A DNA stretch of 55,576 nucleotides, taken from positions 1-55,576 of the forward strand of contig JAFBAL010000051.1 in the NCBI GenBank assembly GCA_019247845.1. Direction: 5' to 3'. The DNA comes from Alphaproteobacteria bacterium. Lineage in GTDB: Bacteria; Pseudomonadota; Alphaproteobacteria; Micropepsales; Micropepsaceae. Both the position numbers and the translations under genes were made by a program. Below the pieces are notes generated by a model. It saw only the letters and a list, made by a program, of their open reading frames with translations, was not told the origin of the DNA and searched no databases. Shown here piece by piece: positions 42,199-50,618 of this stretch; position 1 is the stretch's first letter, and every line of letters begins with the position of its first letter.

Positions 42199-42987
42199 AT
42201 GCCGGATTTCGTCTCCATCGCCCGCGCGGGCGCCGTCGCCACCGTCACCTTCGACCGCGGCGACGGCCGCAATGCCTTGTCCAAGCAGCTAATCCTCGAG
42301 CTCACCGAAGCCGCGCACGGCTTCAAGGACGATCTCGAAACCCAGGCCGTGATCCTGGCCGGCAAGGGCGCCTTCACCGCGGGCGCCGATCTGAAGGATC
42401 CCGGTCTCGACCGCCGCCGCGCCAACGGCCTGCTCGAGCGCCGCCACCTGGTGCGCATCGGTCCCGAGCTCTGCGAAGCGTGGGAGCGCGTCGAGCAGGT
42501 CACCATTTGCGCGATCGAGAAATACTGCATCGGCGGCGGGGCGGCGCTGGCGGCCGCGTGCGACTTCCGCATTCTGGGAAGGGCCGCGCATCTGCGTCTG
42601 CCCGAGATCCCGCTCGGCATGAACATGAGCTGGCACGCGGTGCCGCGCCTGGTCTCGCTCATCGGACCGTCGCGCACCAAGCAGTTCGTCATCTTCGGCG
42701 AGAAGGTCGAGGCGGAGCAGGCGCTCGCCTGGGGCCTCGCCGACGCGGTGGTGGACGACGGCCAAGCGCTCGCCGCTGCCCAAGCCTGGGCCGCGAAGGT
42801 GGCGGCGCTCCCGCCCAACGCGGTGCGCATGAGCAAGGTCTCGGTCAATCAGGCGGCGAACGCGCTGCATCGCGCCACGACCTTCATGGACGCCGACCAA
42901 TACGCGCTGGCGACGACGAGCGAGGACTACAAGGAAGCGATGCGCGCCTTCCTCGAGAAGCGCGCTCCGAAATTCACCGGACGCTGA
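42199..42987 (+). CDS. Enoyl-CoA hydratase/isomerase family protein
   Basis: A 262-residue crotonase-fold protein. The CoA/oxyanion blocks are KGAFTAGADLKDPG and IEKYCIGGGAALAAACD, with the acid-base-region residue in LRLPEIPLGMNMSWHAVPRL. It likely adds water to, or isomerises, an unsaturated acyl-CoA; the substrate is not predictable. The ATG at 42199 is the first one before homology. It diverges from the XRE cassette and may share its operators. Confidence 0.88.
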   Translation: MPDFVSIARAGAVATVTFDRGDGRNALSKQLILELTEAAHGFKDDLETQAVILAGKGAFTAGADLKDPGLDRRRANGLLERRHLVRIGPELCEAWERVEQVTICAIEKYCIGGGAALAAACDFRILGRAAHLRLPEIPLGMNMSWHAVPRLVSLIGPSRTKQFVIFGEKVEAEQALAWGLADAVVDDGQALAAAQAWAAKVAALPPNAVRMSKVSVNQAANALHRATTFMDADQYALATTSEDYKEAMRAFLEKRAPKFTGR

Positions 42988-43063
42988 TCGGGCGCGCGCG
43001 ATCCGTATGCTGAATTTTCGCCACCATCGTGCATCATCGTCGCGGGCGATATCGGGGGACGAC

Positions 43064-44158
43064 ATGCGCATTCTACCGCTTGGATTTCTGGCTTTTCTGT
43101 TCGCCTCGCCGGCCGCCGCCGATTGCCTGCGACCGGTCGTCGAGCCCGCGCGGCTGGCGCTCGAAGCCGCGCAGCCGAAGCAGGACATGGCGACCGACGT
43201 CACGCCGCGCGAGGCTGCCGCCATCGCCGCGATGAAGACGCGGCTCAGGACCTATGTCGCCGCGACGGCGGCGTGCGGCGGCGACGATCCCAAAGTGCTG
43301 CAGACGGTGCTTGCCTCAGGCGCGCCGAAGCTCGACTTCGCCGTGCGGCGCTTTGCGCCCGACCTGGTCGCGATCGCGGCGCGGTTTTCGATCCAATGCG
43401 GCAACGATACGATGCTGTCCGTCTTCCGGCACGGGCATGAGGTGCTGCACGCGCAGTCGGCGCCCTACAAGACCATCGCCGGCGCCTGGGACATGTTCGA
43501 CTACGCGCTGTCGCCGCCGGACAAGACCGGGCAATGGTTCGCCGTCACCAAGACGGTGGCGCCGTGGTGCAGCTCGACCTGGTCCGAGATCCGCTATGCC
43601 GTGTGGCGGCCGGGCCGCGCGGAAGCGCTGTTCAAGGCTTCGGATTTCATGTGGTGGGGCAACGAGGACTACGGCCGGCTGACAGTGAACGCGAACGATT
43701 TCACCTTGCGCTTCCATTCGAGCAGCATCGACGACGGCCGTCACGATCGCGAATGGGTGCGCCATTTCGCGGTCCAGGGCGGCAAGGTCGTGCGCGTCGC
43801 GCCGTTCGCGAACGGCGCGATGGATTTCGTCGAGGAGTGGATCCAGTCCGACTGGAAGGACGCGCGCGCCTGGACGGCGCCCGCGATCCTGGCCCTGGTG
43901 AAGGACGTCCATCAGGTGTTCCACGCCAAGCCGTTCGGCGAGTTCCAGTCCGTCCGCCGCTGTCCGGGCGGCGCGCTCGAGATCGAGGTCAATCCGGCGC
44001 AAACCACCGGCAGCCTGTTTTTCCAGGTCACCGGGCAGGCCACGGGGCAGGCCACCGGGACGCCCAAGGATTTCCGGCTCACGGGCCTGGCCAACGCGGC
44101 CGATCCGCGCTGCGCAGGCAAGAACCTGTTCGATCCCGAAAAGCCCGATTGGCTTTGA
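43064..44158 (+). CDS. Exported protein of unknown function
   Basis: A 364-residue protein with a signal peptide (MRILPLGFLAFLFASPAAA, then DCLRPV). The mature part has several Cys (ADCLRP, AACGG, IQCGN, PWCSST, RRCPGG, RCAGK) that could form disulfides, and a Trp/Tyr-rich middle (MWWGNEDYGRL). Near the end GQATGQATGTP is a small internal duplication of 12 bases. No family was recognised. The ATG at 43064 is used because a hydrophobic signal follows it; the frame is open for 19 codons upstream. Confidence 0.6.
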   Translation: MRILPLGFLAFLFASPAAADCLRPVVEPARLALEAAQPKQDMATDVTPREAAAIAAMKTRLRTYVAATAACGGDDPKVLQTVLASGAPKLDFAVRRFAPDLVAIAARFSIQCGNDTMLSVFRHGHEVLHAQSAPYKTIAGAWDMFDYALSPPDKTGQWFAVTKTVAPWCSSTWSEIRYAVWRPGRAEALFKASDFMWWGNEDYGRLTVNANDFTLRFHSSSIDDGRHDREWVRHFAVQGGKVVRVAPFANGAMDFVEEWIQSDWKDARAWTAPAILALVKDVHQVFHAKPFGEFQSVRRCPGGALEIEVNPAQTTGSLFFQVTGQATGQATGTPKDFRLTGLANAADPRCAGKNLFDPEKPDWL

Positions 44159-44210
44159 GATCGGAATTCAACGATCATGATCTTGCGGTTTTGAGGGCGG
44201 AGCATCCCAG

Positions 44211-44996
44211 ATGTCGGGCCAGAGAGCGGGAAGAGTCGCGGGCAAGATCGCGCTGGTGACCGGCGGGGCGCAGGGCCTGGGCGAGGCGTCGGCGCGCGTG
44301 CTGGCCCGCGAGGGCGCGCGCGTGGCGGTCGGCGACGTGAACATCGAAGGGGCGCGGAAGGTCGCCGCCTCCATCCCCGGTGCCATCGCGATCGCCCACG
44401 ACGTCACCCAGGAGAGCCAGTGGCAGGCCGCGCTGGCCGAGGTCGAACGCGAATTCGGCGGCCTCCACGTGCTCGTCAACAATGCCGGCATCGGGCTGAC
44501 CAAGGACCTCGAGGACGTGACCTTGGAGGAGTGGCGGCGCGTCCATGCCATCGATCTCGACGGTGTGTTCCTGGGCTGCAAGCTCTCGCTGCCGCTGATG
44601 GCCAGGACGGTGAGGGCGACGGCGCTCGGCGGCTCGATCGTCAACATCTCGTCGATCTCGGGCATCATCGCGGGCCACAACATGGCGGCCTACAATTCGG
44701 CCAAAGCCGCCGTGCGCCATCTGTCGAAATCGGTCGCGCTCTACTGCGCGCGCAAGGGCTACGGCATCCGCTCGAACTCGGTGCATCCGGTGTTCATCGC
44801 CACCCCGATCCTCGACGGGCTGGTGGCGCGCTACGGCAAGGACGAGGCGTACGCCAAGCTCGCGCGCCAGGTGCCTTTGGGCAGGATCGGCGAGCCCGAC
44901 GACATCGCTTATGCGGTGCTCTATCTGGCTTCCGACGAATCCAAATTCGTCACCGGCGCCGAGCTCAAGGTCGACGGCGGCATCTCGGCGATGTGA
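44211..44996 (+). CDS. Short-chain dehydrogenase, classical type
   Basis: A 261-residue classical SDR. Motifs are ALVTGGAQGLGEASARVLAR, LHVLVNNAGIG, NISSISGIIAGHNMAAYNSAKAA (Ser-Tyr-Lys) and the C-terminal VTGAELKVDGGISAM. This form is close to cyclopentanol/3-beta-hydroxysteroid-type or 3-oxoacyl-ACP-reductase-like SDRs using NAD(H). The substrate is unknown. No clear operon partner lies directly beside it. Confidence 0.93.
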   Translation: MSGQRAGRVAGKIALVTGGAQGLGEASARVLAREGARVAVGDVNIEGARKVAASIPGAIAIAHDVTQESQWQAALAEVEREFGGLHVLVNNAGIGLTKDLEDVTLEEWRRVHAIDLDGVFLGCKLSLPLMARTVRATALGGSIVNISSISGIIAGHNMAAYNSAKAAVRHLSKSVALYCARKGYGIRSNSVHPVFIATPILDGLVARYGKDEAYAKLARQVPLGRIGEPDDIAYAVLYLASDESKFVTGAELKVDGGISAM

Positions 44997-45027
44997 GAGC
45001 TTCGCCGCGCGGGCCGATGCGCGCTTT

Positions 45028-45447
45028 CTATTTCGTCAGCCGCATGGCGACCTGCGCCAAGAGCACGCGCGCGCCCTTGCGGCCCAGCGCGCGGTCGGTC
45101 ACGGCCTGCAGGCGCGACGCGATCACCGTCACGTCGGGCTGGCGGAAGGTGCGCACCTGGGTCGCGGCAAAGGCCATCAGGTTGCGCACATAGGCGTCGC
45201 GCAGCACCGGCATCGCGTGGTCGGCCTCGGCATAGAGCGCCGGGTCGGGCACGTCGATGCCGACGCCGATCATCAACAGGCCGGCCGGGTGGTCGTTGGC
45301 CACGATGGTCGCGTAGATCGGGTCGACCATCAGATACGACTTGGATTGCGTGACCTTGTGCACGGCCTGCTTCTTGTCGTCGTCGGCGCGCGCGGGCACC
45401 ATCAGGACGACGAAGGCGGCAATGAGGACGGTGAGACCGGGTCGCAT
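45028..45447 (-). CDS. Exported FliL-like protein
   Basis: A 139-residue protein with a signal peptide (MRPGLTVLIAAFVVLMVPARA). The mature part reads YLMVDPIYATIVANDHPAGL, then VPDPALYAEADHAMPVLRDAYVRNLMAF, and resembles the periplasmic FliL/stomatin-like fold. No flagellar genes are near, so a flagellar role is unlikely. Function unknown. It diverges from the sorbosone-dehydrogenase-like gene; the 49-bp gap should contain promoters for both. Confidence 0.65.
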   Translation of the reverse strand: MRPGLTVLIAAFVVLMVPARADDDKKQAVHKVTQSKSYLMVDPIYATIVANDHPAGLLMIGVGIDVPDPALYAEADHAMPVLRDAYVRNLMAFAATQVRTFRQPDVTVIASRLQAVTDRALGRKGARVLLAQVAMRLTK

Positions 45448-45496
45448 GCTCGAGCTTTCGCGTTATGCTCAAGCTCTAGCAAAACAGGGTAAAGCG

Positions 45497-46675
45497 ATGG
45501 TTACTGCAACGAGATTGGCGTTGTTTCTGGGGCTTATTGCGACCTCGGCATTTGCGGCCGACCAGCCCGGCACGATGCACCACGTCAAGGCGTCCGAGCT
45601 GCCCAAGCCCTTCGCGACGCCGGCCGCCGACAATTCCTCGCATATCGTGCCGCGGCCCAAGGATGCCGTGCCGCAGGTCCCGCAGGGCTTCCATATCTCG
45701 GTCTATGCTTCCGGGCTCACGCAGCCGCGGTTCATGGAGCAGGCGCCCGACGGCTCCGTGTTCCTGTCCGAACCCGATGCGGGCAAGGTCACCTTGCTGC
45801 ATGACGGCAAGGCCTCGACCTTCGCGAGCGGCTTCGACAAGCCGCACGGGCTGGCCTTCCATGACGGCGCGCTCTATGTCTGCGACCTGATCGCCGTGTG
45901 GCGCGTCGACCTCAAGGACGGCAAGGCGGGTGCCAGGACGCGCGTCACCAAGGACGGCTTCGGGCCGCTTGGCGGGCATTTCTCGCGCGACATCGCCTTC
46001 GACAAGTCCGGCGCGCTCTATGTCGCCATCGGCTCGATGAGCAATATCGACGAGGAGAAGCCGCCGCGCGCCACCGTGCAGAAGGTCGATGCCCAAGGGC
46101 ATCTGTCGACCTTCGTCAGCGGCACGCGCAATCCCGTCGGCCTGGTGCTGAAGCCCGGGACCGACGATCTCTACATCACCGTCAACGAGCGCGACGGCTA
46201 TGGCGACGGGCTGGTGCCGGACTATTTCACGCGCATCGCCCAGGGCGATTTCTTCGGCTGGCCTTACGCCTATTCGGGGCCGCATGCCGATCCCGATTGG
46301 GGCAAGAAGCGTCCCGACCTCGTGTCCAAGACCAGGACCCCCGACGTGCTGTTCCAGGCGCATTCGGCGCCGCTCGGCATCGCCTTCTACGAGGGCGGCC
46401 AGTTCCCGGCCGACTACAAGGGCGACGCTTTCGTCTCGCTGCACGGCTCGTGGAATTCGGACCATCCCACCGGCTACAAGGTCGTGCGCGTGCGCTTCAA
46501 GGACGGCAAGCCTACGGGCGAGTACCAGGACTTCGCCACCGGCTTCTGGGACGGCACCTCCAGCCCCGCCAAGGTCTGGGGCCGGCCGGTCGGGCTCCTG
46601 GTGCTCAAGGACGGCAGCCTGCTGATCGCGGACGATGCGGGGAAGACGGTCTGGCGGGTGGAGTATGGGAAGTAG
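45497..46675 (+). CDS. Exported PQQ-dependent sugar (sorbosone) dehydrogenase-like protein
   Basis: A 392-residue exported beta-propeller. The signal peptide is MVTATRLALFLGLIATSAFA. The propeller carries PHGLAFHDGALYVC, HFSRDIAFDKSGALYVAIGS, GTRNPVGLVLKPGTDDLYIT, DFFGWPYAYSG and GRPVGLLVLKDGSLLIADDAG, as in sorbosone/soluble glucose dehydrogenase-like proteins that oxidise sugars in the periplasm with PQQ. Whether the PQQ-binding residues are complete cannot be judged by eye. The ATG at 45497 directly precedes the signal peptide. Confidence 0.85.
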   Translation: MVTATRLALFLGLIATSAFAADQPGTMHHVKASELPKPFATPAADNSSHIVPRPKDAVPQVPQGFHISVYASGLTQPRFMEQAPDGSVFLSEPDAGKVTLLHDGKASTFASGFDKPHGLAFHDGALYVCDLIAVWRVDLKDGKAGARTRVTKDGFGPLGGHFSRDIAFDKSGALYVAIGSMSNIDEEKPPRATVQKVDAQGHLSTFVSGTRNPVGLVLKPGTDDLYITVNERDGYGDGLVPDYFTRIAQGDFFGWPYAYSGPHADPDWGKKRPDLVSKTRTPDVLFQAHSAPLGIAFYEGGQFPADYKGDAFVSLHGSWNSDHPTGYKVVRVRFKDGKPTGEYQDFATGFWDGTSSPAKVWGRPVGLLVLKDGSLLIADDAGKTVWRVEYGK

Positions 46676-46694
46676 GGGGTAGGCAAAGGCTGGC

Positions 46695-46753
46695 TTGCCG
46701 AGCCGTAGCTCGCGGCAACCACGCCCGGCTTCGCCCTTTGGGCTGCGCCGGGC
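46695..46753. terminator. Two adjacent hairpins between a sugar dehydrogenase gene and tRNA-Ala
   Basis: TTGCCGAGC (46695-46703) pairs with GCTCGCGGCAA (46708-46718). GCCCGGCTTCGCCC (46723-46736) pairs with GGGCTGCGCCGGGC (46740-46753), with a TTT loop and a three-base internal mismatch. Neither has a strong T-run, so they may be a REP-like element that also slows transcription in both directions. Confidence 0.5.
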
Positions 46754-46784
46754 AGTCTCCGCTCCGCTTGCGCGTCGCGAAGAC

Positions 46785-46860
46785 TGGTGGAGCTGAGCGG
46801 AATCGAACCGCTGGCCTCCTCATTGCGAACGAGGCGCTCTCCCAACTGAGCTACAGCCCC
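46785..46860 (-). tRNA. tRNA-Ala (anticodon CGC)
   Basis: The minus strand folds as a cloverleaf. The acceptor GGGGCTG pairs with CAGCTCC (one G-U), the D arm contains AGCTCAGTTGGGA, the anticodon loop is TTCGCAA (anticodon CGC), and the T arm contains GGTTCGATTCC. The discriminator is A, and CCA is encoded. It reads GCG, a very common codon here. Confidence 0.96.
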
Positions 46861-47028
46861 AAGCCAAGACTTAGGTCCCGCCGGGATGAGCTCCGGCGTG
46901 GGGCGGGGTTTTAGGAAGCGGGGGCTTGTCGTGTCAAGGCATCGGGGCCGGACCCGCGCAACCGCTTGCCCCTTGCCCGATCCGCGCTACATAAACGAAC
47001 GCGATTCCCGCGTGAAAGGCGGATTTCC

Positions 47029-47331
47029 ATGTTCGGCCCGGTCGTGCTTTCGATCCTCTATGTTTTCAACACGCTGATCGACGTCTATCTGTTCGTCGTC
47101 ATCCTGGCGGTGGTCGCAGACTGGCTGATCGCCTTCGGCGTGCTGTCGCTGCACAACCAGCTGGCGCGTTCGCTGGTCAATCTGCTGAGCTCGCTGACCG
47201 AGCCGGTGTTCCGCCAAGTGCGCAAGATCGTGCCGGCGATCGGGGGCTTCGACCTGTCGCCGATCATCGTCTTCATCGTGCTCAAGGTGCTCCAGATCGT
47301 GGTCAACGGCTACGCGTTGATGCTGGTGTGA
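47029..47331 (+). CDS. YggT family membrane protein
   Basis: A 100-residue protein with two membrane helices, FNTLIDVYLFVVILAVVADW and LSPIIVFIVLKVLQIVVNGY. The loop contains the typical SLTEPVFRQVRKIVPAIGGFD. YggT proteins are linked to cell division or membrane organisation and ion homeostasis in several bacteria. It lies nine bases before folD on the same strand. Confidence 0.9.
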   Translation: MFGPVVLSILYVFNTLIDVYLFVVILAVVADWLIAFGVLSLHNQLARSLVNLLSSLTEPVFRQVRKIVPAIGGFDLSPIIVFIVLKVLQIVVNGYALMLV

Positions 47332-47339
47332 GGCAAGAC

Positions 47340-48224
47340 ATGAGCGCCGGGATCATCGACGGAAAAGCCTTTGCCGCCCAATTGCGTGCGCGCGTGGAAG
47401 CCGAAGGCGCGCGCATGAAGCGCGAGCACGGCGTCGTGCCTGGGCTCGCCACCGTGCTCGTCGGCGACGACCCGGCGAGCGAGGTCTATATCCGCAACAA
47501 GAACAAGACCGCCGAGGCGATAGGCTTCCATTCGGTGCATCGCCATCTGCCCGCCGAGGCGAGCGAGGCGCAGGTGCTGTCCGTCGTGCGCGAGCTCAAT
47601 GCCGACAAGGCGGTGCACGGCATATTGGTGCAGATGCCCCTGCCGAAGCAGGTGCGCGAAGCCGCCGTGCTCGACACGCTCGACCCGGCCAAGGACGTCG
47701 ATGCGCTGACGCCCACCAATGCGGGCTTGCTGCTCGGCGGGCGCGCCAGCCTCGTCTCCTGCACGCCGGCCGGCGTGATGATGCTGCTCAAGGAATATCT
47801 GGGCGATGTCGCAGGCCTCGACGCGCTGGTGATCGGCCGCTCGCTGCTGTTCGGAAAGCCGGCGGCGCAATTGCTGCTGGCCGCGAACGCGACCGTCACG
47901 ATGGCGCATTCGCGCACGCGCGACCTGGCCGCGGCGGCGCGCCGCGCCGATATCCTGGTCGCTGCCATCGGCAAAGCGCAGTTCGTGCCCGGCGATTGGG
48001 TGAAACCCGGCGCGACCGTGATCGACGTCGGCATCAACCGCGTCGATGCCGGCGGCGGCAAGACCAAGATCGTGGGCGACGTCGCCTACGACGCGGCGGC
48101 AAAAGTCGCCGGCCTCATCACGCCGGTGCCCGGCGGCGTCGGCGCGATGACCATCGTCTGCCTGATGCGCAACACGCTGATCGCGGCGGCCGCGCTGAAC
48201 GGCCTGCCGACGCCCGGCGTGTAG
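47340..48224 (+). CDS. folD: Bifunctional methylenetetrahydrofolate dehydrogenase/methenyltetrahydrofolate cyclohydrolase
   Basis: A 294-residue FolD. It interconverts methylene-, methenyl- and 10-formyl-tetrahydrofolate with NADP. The active-site segment is SEVYIRNKNKTAEAIG (Tyr50, Lys54), followed by GILVQMPLPKQV. The NADP-binding block is GRSLLFGKPAAQLLL, and the end is PVPGGVGAMTIVCLMRNTL. All family landmarks are in order and the length is standard. The ATG at 47340 has AGGCAAG before it. Confidence 0.97.
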   Translation: MSAGIIDGKAFAAQLRARVEAEGARMKREHGVVPGLATVLVGDDPASEVYIRNKNKTAEAIGFHSVHRHLPAEASEAQVLSVVRELNADKAVHGILVQMPLPKQVREAAVLDTLDPAKDVDALTPTNAGLLLGGRASLVSCTPAGVMMLLKEYLGDVAGLDALVIGRSLLFGKPAAQLLLAANATVTMAHSRTRDLAAAARRADILVAAIGKAQFVPGDWVKPGATVIDVGINRVDAGGGKTKIVGDVAYDAAAKVAGLITPVPGGVGAMTIVCLMRNTLIAAAALNGLPTPGV

Positions 48225-48419
48225 CTAAGCGGTTCTCGCCGCGCCCATCTGGGTGGCGAGACCGCCGATGCCCAGCACGATCGAGATGCCGCCCAGGATG
48301 TAGTCGAGCTGCGTCGCTGGAACGCCGCAGGCGATGCAGACCGGTCCCAGCGGCGTGATCAGCAATGCTCCGATGAGAATGAGCCAAGCCCAGGCGAGAA
48401 CACCTACCCATTTCGGCAT
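48225..48419 (-). CDS. Small two-helix membrane protein
   Basis: A 64-residue protein with two hydrophobic segments (VGVLAWAWLILIGALLITPL and DYILGGISIVLGIGGLAT) separated by PVCIACGVPATQLD, which holds a CxxC pair. AAGGAGG precedes the ATG at 48417-48419. No family was recognised. The CxxC in the loop could bind metal or be redox active. It converges with folD directly at its stop. Confidence 0.7.
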   Translation of the reverse strand: MPKWVGVLAWAWLILIGALLITPLGPVCIACGVPATQLDYILGGISIVLGIGGLATQMGAARTA

Positions 48420-48480
48420 ATCGGCCTCCTTCGGGAGAATATGCTGAGAATCAATCACAAGTAGACCTCGGAGACAAGCC

Positions 48481-49080
48481 TCAGAGCCGCGCCTTCAGGT
48501 CCCCGGCCAGCCCGTCGGGACCCACCTGGTCCTCGTAATAGGTCACGAAGCGCCCGTCCGGTCCCATCAGATAGAGCACGCCGGAATGGTCCATCGCATA
48601 GGCGCCGCCGGGCAACGGATGCTTCGCCGCGAAGACGTGATAGGCGCGTTCGGCCTGGGCTATGTGCTTCGCATCGCCGGTGAGGCCGACGAAATCGGGG
48701 CCGAAGCTCTTCAGGTAGTCCTTGAGCACCTTGGGCGTGTCGCGGTCCGGATCGACGCTGACGAAGACGGGCACGATCCGCGCCCGCTCAGGCCCGAGCT
48801 TCGACAGCGCATCCGATACCATGGCCAAGGTTGTCGGGCAGACGTCTGGACAGAAGCTGTAGCCGAAATAGACCAGCATGAAGCGGCCCTTGAAATCGGC
48901 CTCGCTGCGCGCATGCCCGTCCTGGTCGACGAGCGCGAAGGGCCCGCCGACCGCGGCCGACCCGCTCGTCGTCGTGGTGCCGAGCTTGGCGATGCCGTCG
49001 CCCTCGTGCCAGACGAGCCCGCCGAGCGCCGCGGCCAGCATCAGCGCATAGGGGACCAGGGCTGTGGGCGTGCGCAGCAT
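48481..49080 (-). CDS. senC: SCO1/SenC family copper chaperone
   Basis: A 199-residue membrane-anchored thioredoxin-fold protein. One N-terminal helix (PTALVPYALMLAAALGGLVW) anchors the domain. The copper motif CPDVC lies in YFGYSFCPDVCPTTLAMVSD, with the distant histidine in YAMDHSGVLYL. SCO proteins deliver copper to cytochrome c oxidase CuA sites. In Rhodobacter the homologue senC/prrC sits beside regB, as here. The ATG at 49078-49080 is preferred over longer forms that would add a non-hydrophobic extension. Confidence 0.93.
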   Translation of the reverse strand: MLRTPTALVPYALMLAAALGGLVWHEGDGIAKLGTTTTSGSAAVGGPFALVDQDGHARSEADFKGRFMLVYFGYSFCPDVCPTTLAMVSDALSKLGPERARIVPVFVSVDPDRDTPKVLKDYLKSFGPDFVGLTGDAKHIAQAERAYHVFAAKHPLPGGAYAMDHSGVLYLMGPDGRFVTYYEDQVGPDGLAGDLKARL

Positions 49081-49135
49081 CGCCCGATTCCTATAGGATC
49101 GCTCCTGCCCAAGAAACGTGGCCAAGAAGCGCAAC

Positions 49136-50572
49136 ATGAGCGACATCACCGCCGATCAAGCCGCCCGGACGGGCACCGAGCCGCCCGCCGGTTCCCCCGC
49201 CAATTCCCCCGCCAGCCCTCCGTTGCGTTTCCTGCCGACGCCGGCGGAGCGCGGCCGCGTCAGGCTCCGCACGCTGTGCAACCTGCGCTGGCTCGCCATC
49301 GGCGGGCAGTCGGCGGCGCTGTTCGTCGTCTATCTGGGTTTCAACTACCGCTTGCCGATCACGCCCTGCGCGGTCCTGATCGGCATCAGCGCGGCGCTGA
49401 ACGTGGCGCTGACCTTGCGCTATCCGCCGAGCCATCGTCTCATCAACCGCGACGCGACGGTGTACCTGGCCTTCGACGTGCTGCAGCTGGCGGCGCTGCT
49501 CTATCTGACCGGCGGCATCGCCAATCCCTTCGCGCTGATGTTCCTGGCGCCCGTCGTCATCGCGGCGACGACGCTGAACCTGAGCAACACGCTGATCCTG
49601 GGCGGGCTCGCGCTGGCCTCGGTGTCGCTGATCTCGGTGATGCACGACCCGCTGCCCTGGGCGCAGAACGAGGCGATCGCGCTGCCCTTGCTCTATCAGG
49701 CCGGCATCTGGGCCTCGCTCGTCATCGGCATCGGCTTCACCTCGGTCTATGCCTGGCGCATCGCCAGCGAGAGCGCGCGCATGTCGGCCGGCCTCGCCGC
49801 CACGCAGCTGGCGCTGGCGCGCGAGCACCGTCTCGCGGCGCTGGGCGCGCTCGCGACCGCGGCCGCGCACGAGCTGGGCACGCCGCTCGGCACCATCGCG
49901 GTGGTGGCGCGCGAGCTCGAGCGCACGCTGCCCGAAGGCTCGCCCGAGGCCGACGACGTGCGCCTCCTGCGCGCCCAGGCCGAGCGCTGCCGGGCGATCC
50001 TGGCGCGGCTGGCCAATCCCGAAGAGGCGATGCTCGGCACATCCCGGCTTCCCTTGGGTGCCCTGCTCGACGACATCGCCGCACCCTATCGCGGCGAGGA
50101 CATCGACATCTTCATCGAGGTGCAGAACCGCACCGATGCCCAGCCGCAGGTCTGGCGCGCGCCCGAGCTTCTGCACGGGCTCGGCAACATCATCGAGAAC
50201 GCGGCCGACTTCGCGCGCACCCGCGTGCGCGTCCAGGCCCAGATCGACGCCCAGACCCTGCGCATCGAGATCGAGGACGACGGGCCGGGCTTCGCGCCCG
50301 AGATCTTCGAGGCCCTGGGCGAGCCCTACATCACCTCGCGCCCCGGCAACCACGCGCTCGGCGACAGCGACCTGGGCCCGGGCGAGCTCGGCCAGCACGA
50401 AGGCATGGGGCTGGGCTTCTTCATCGCCAAGACCCTGCTCGAGCAGACCGGCGGCCGCGTCCAGGCGGTCAACCTGGACGGGCATGGCGCGCGCGTCAGC
50501 GTCGCCTGGCCGCGCGGGGCGATCGACGGCGAGGCGCCGCCGGCGGGCCCCAGAGGAACGGCTGAGGATTGA
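49136..50572 (+). CDS. regB: Redox sensor histidine kinase RegB/PrrB/ActS
   Basis: A 478-residue membrane kinase with about six helices. The quinone-binding heptad GGIANPF (126-132) is present. The phosphoacceptor His is H245 in AAAHELGTPLGTI, and the redox cysteine is C285 in AERCRAIL, 40 residues later, the same spacing as H225/C265 in Rhodobacter RegB. The ATPase core ends GMGLGFFIAKTLLEQTGG. It senses quinone and redox state and phosphorylates RegA to control respiration, photosynthesis or nitrogen fixation genes. A start at 49118 (GTG) is possible. It diverges from senC. Confidence 0.96.
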   Translation: MSDITADQAARTGTEPPAGSPANSPASPPLRFLPTPAERGRVRLRTLCNLRWLAIGGQSAALFVVYLGFNYRLPITPCAVLIGISAALNVALTLRYPPSHRLINRDATVYLAFDVLQLAALLYLTGGIANPFALMFLAPVVIAATTLNLSNTLILGGLALASVSLISVMHDPLPWAQNEAIALPLLYQAGIWASLVIGIGFTSVYAWRIASESARMSAGLAATQLALAREHRLAALGALATAAAHELGTPLGTIAVVARELERTLPEGSPEADDVRLLRAQAERCRAILARLANPEEAMLGTSRLPLGALLDDIAAPYRGEDIDIFIEVQNRTDAQPQVWRAPELLHGLGNIIENAADFARTRVRVQAQIDAQTLRIEIEDDGPGFAPEIFEALGEPYITSRPGNHALGDSDLGPGELGQHEGMGLGFFIAKTLLEQTGGRVQAVNLDGHGARVSVAWPRGAIDGEAPPAGPRGTAED

Positions 50573-50618
50573 GCTCGAGGATTGACCGGGCGGTCCCGAA
50601 GGGCCTAAGACCCGCGAA

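Noticed and set aside
45028..45447. True flagellar FliL
   Set aside because: No flagellar genes are nearby, it has a cleavable signal peptide rather than a membrane anchor, and only the general fold matches.
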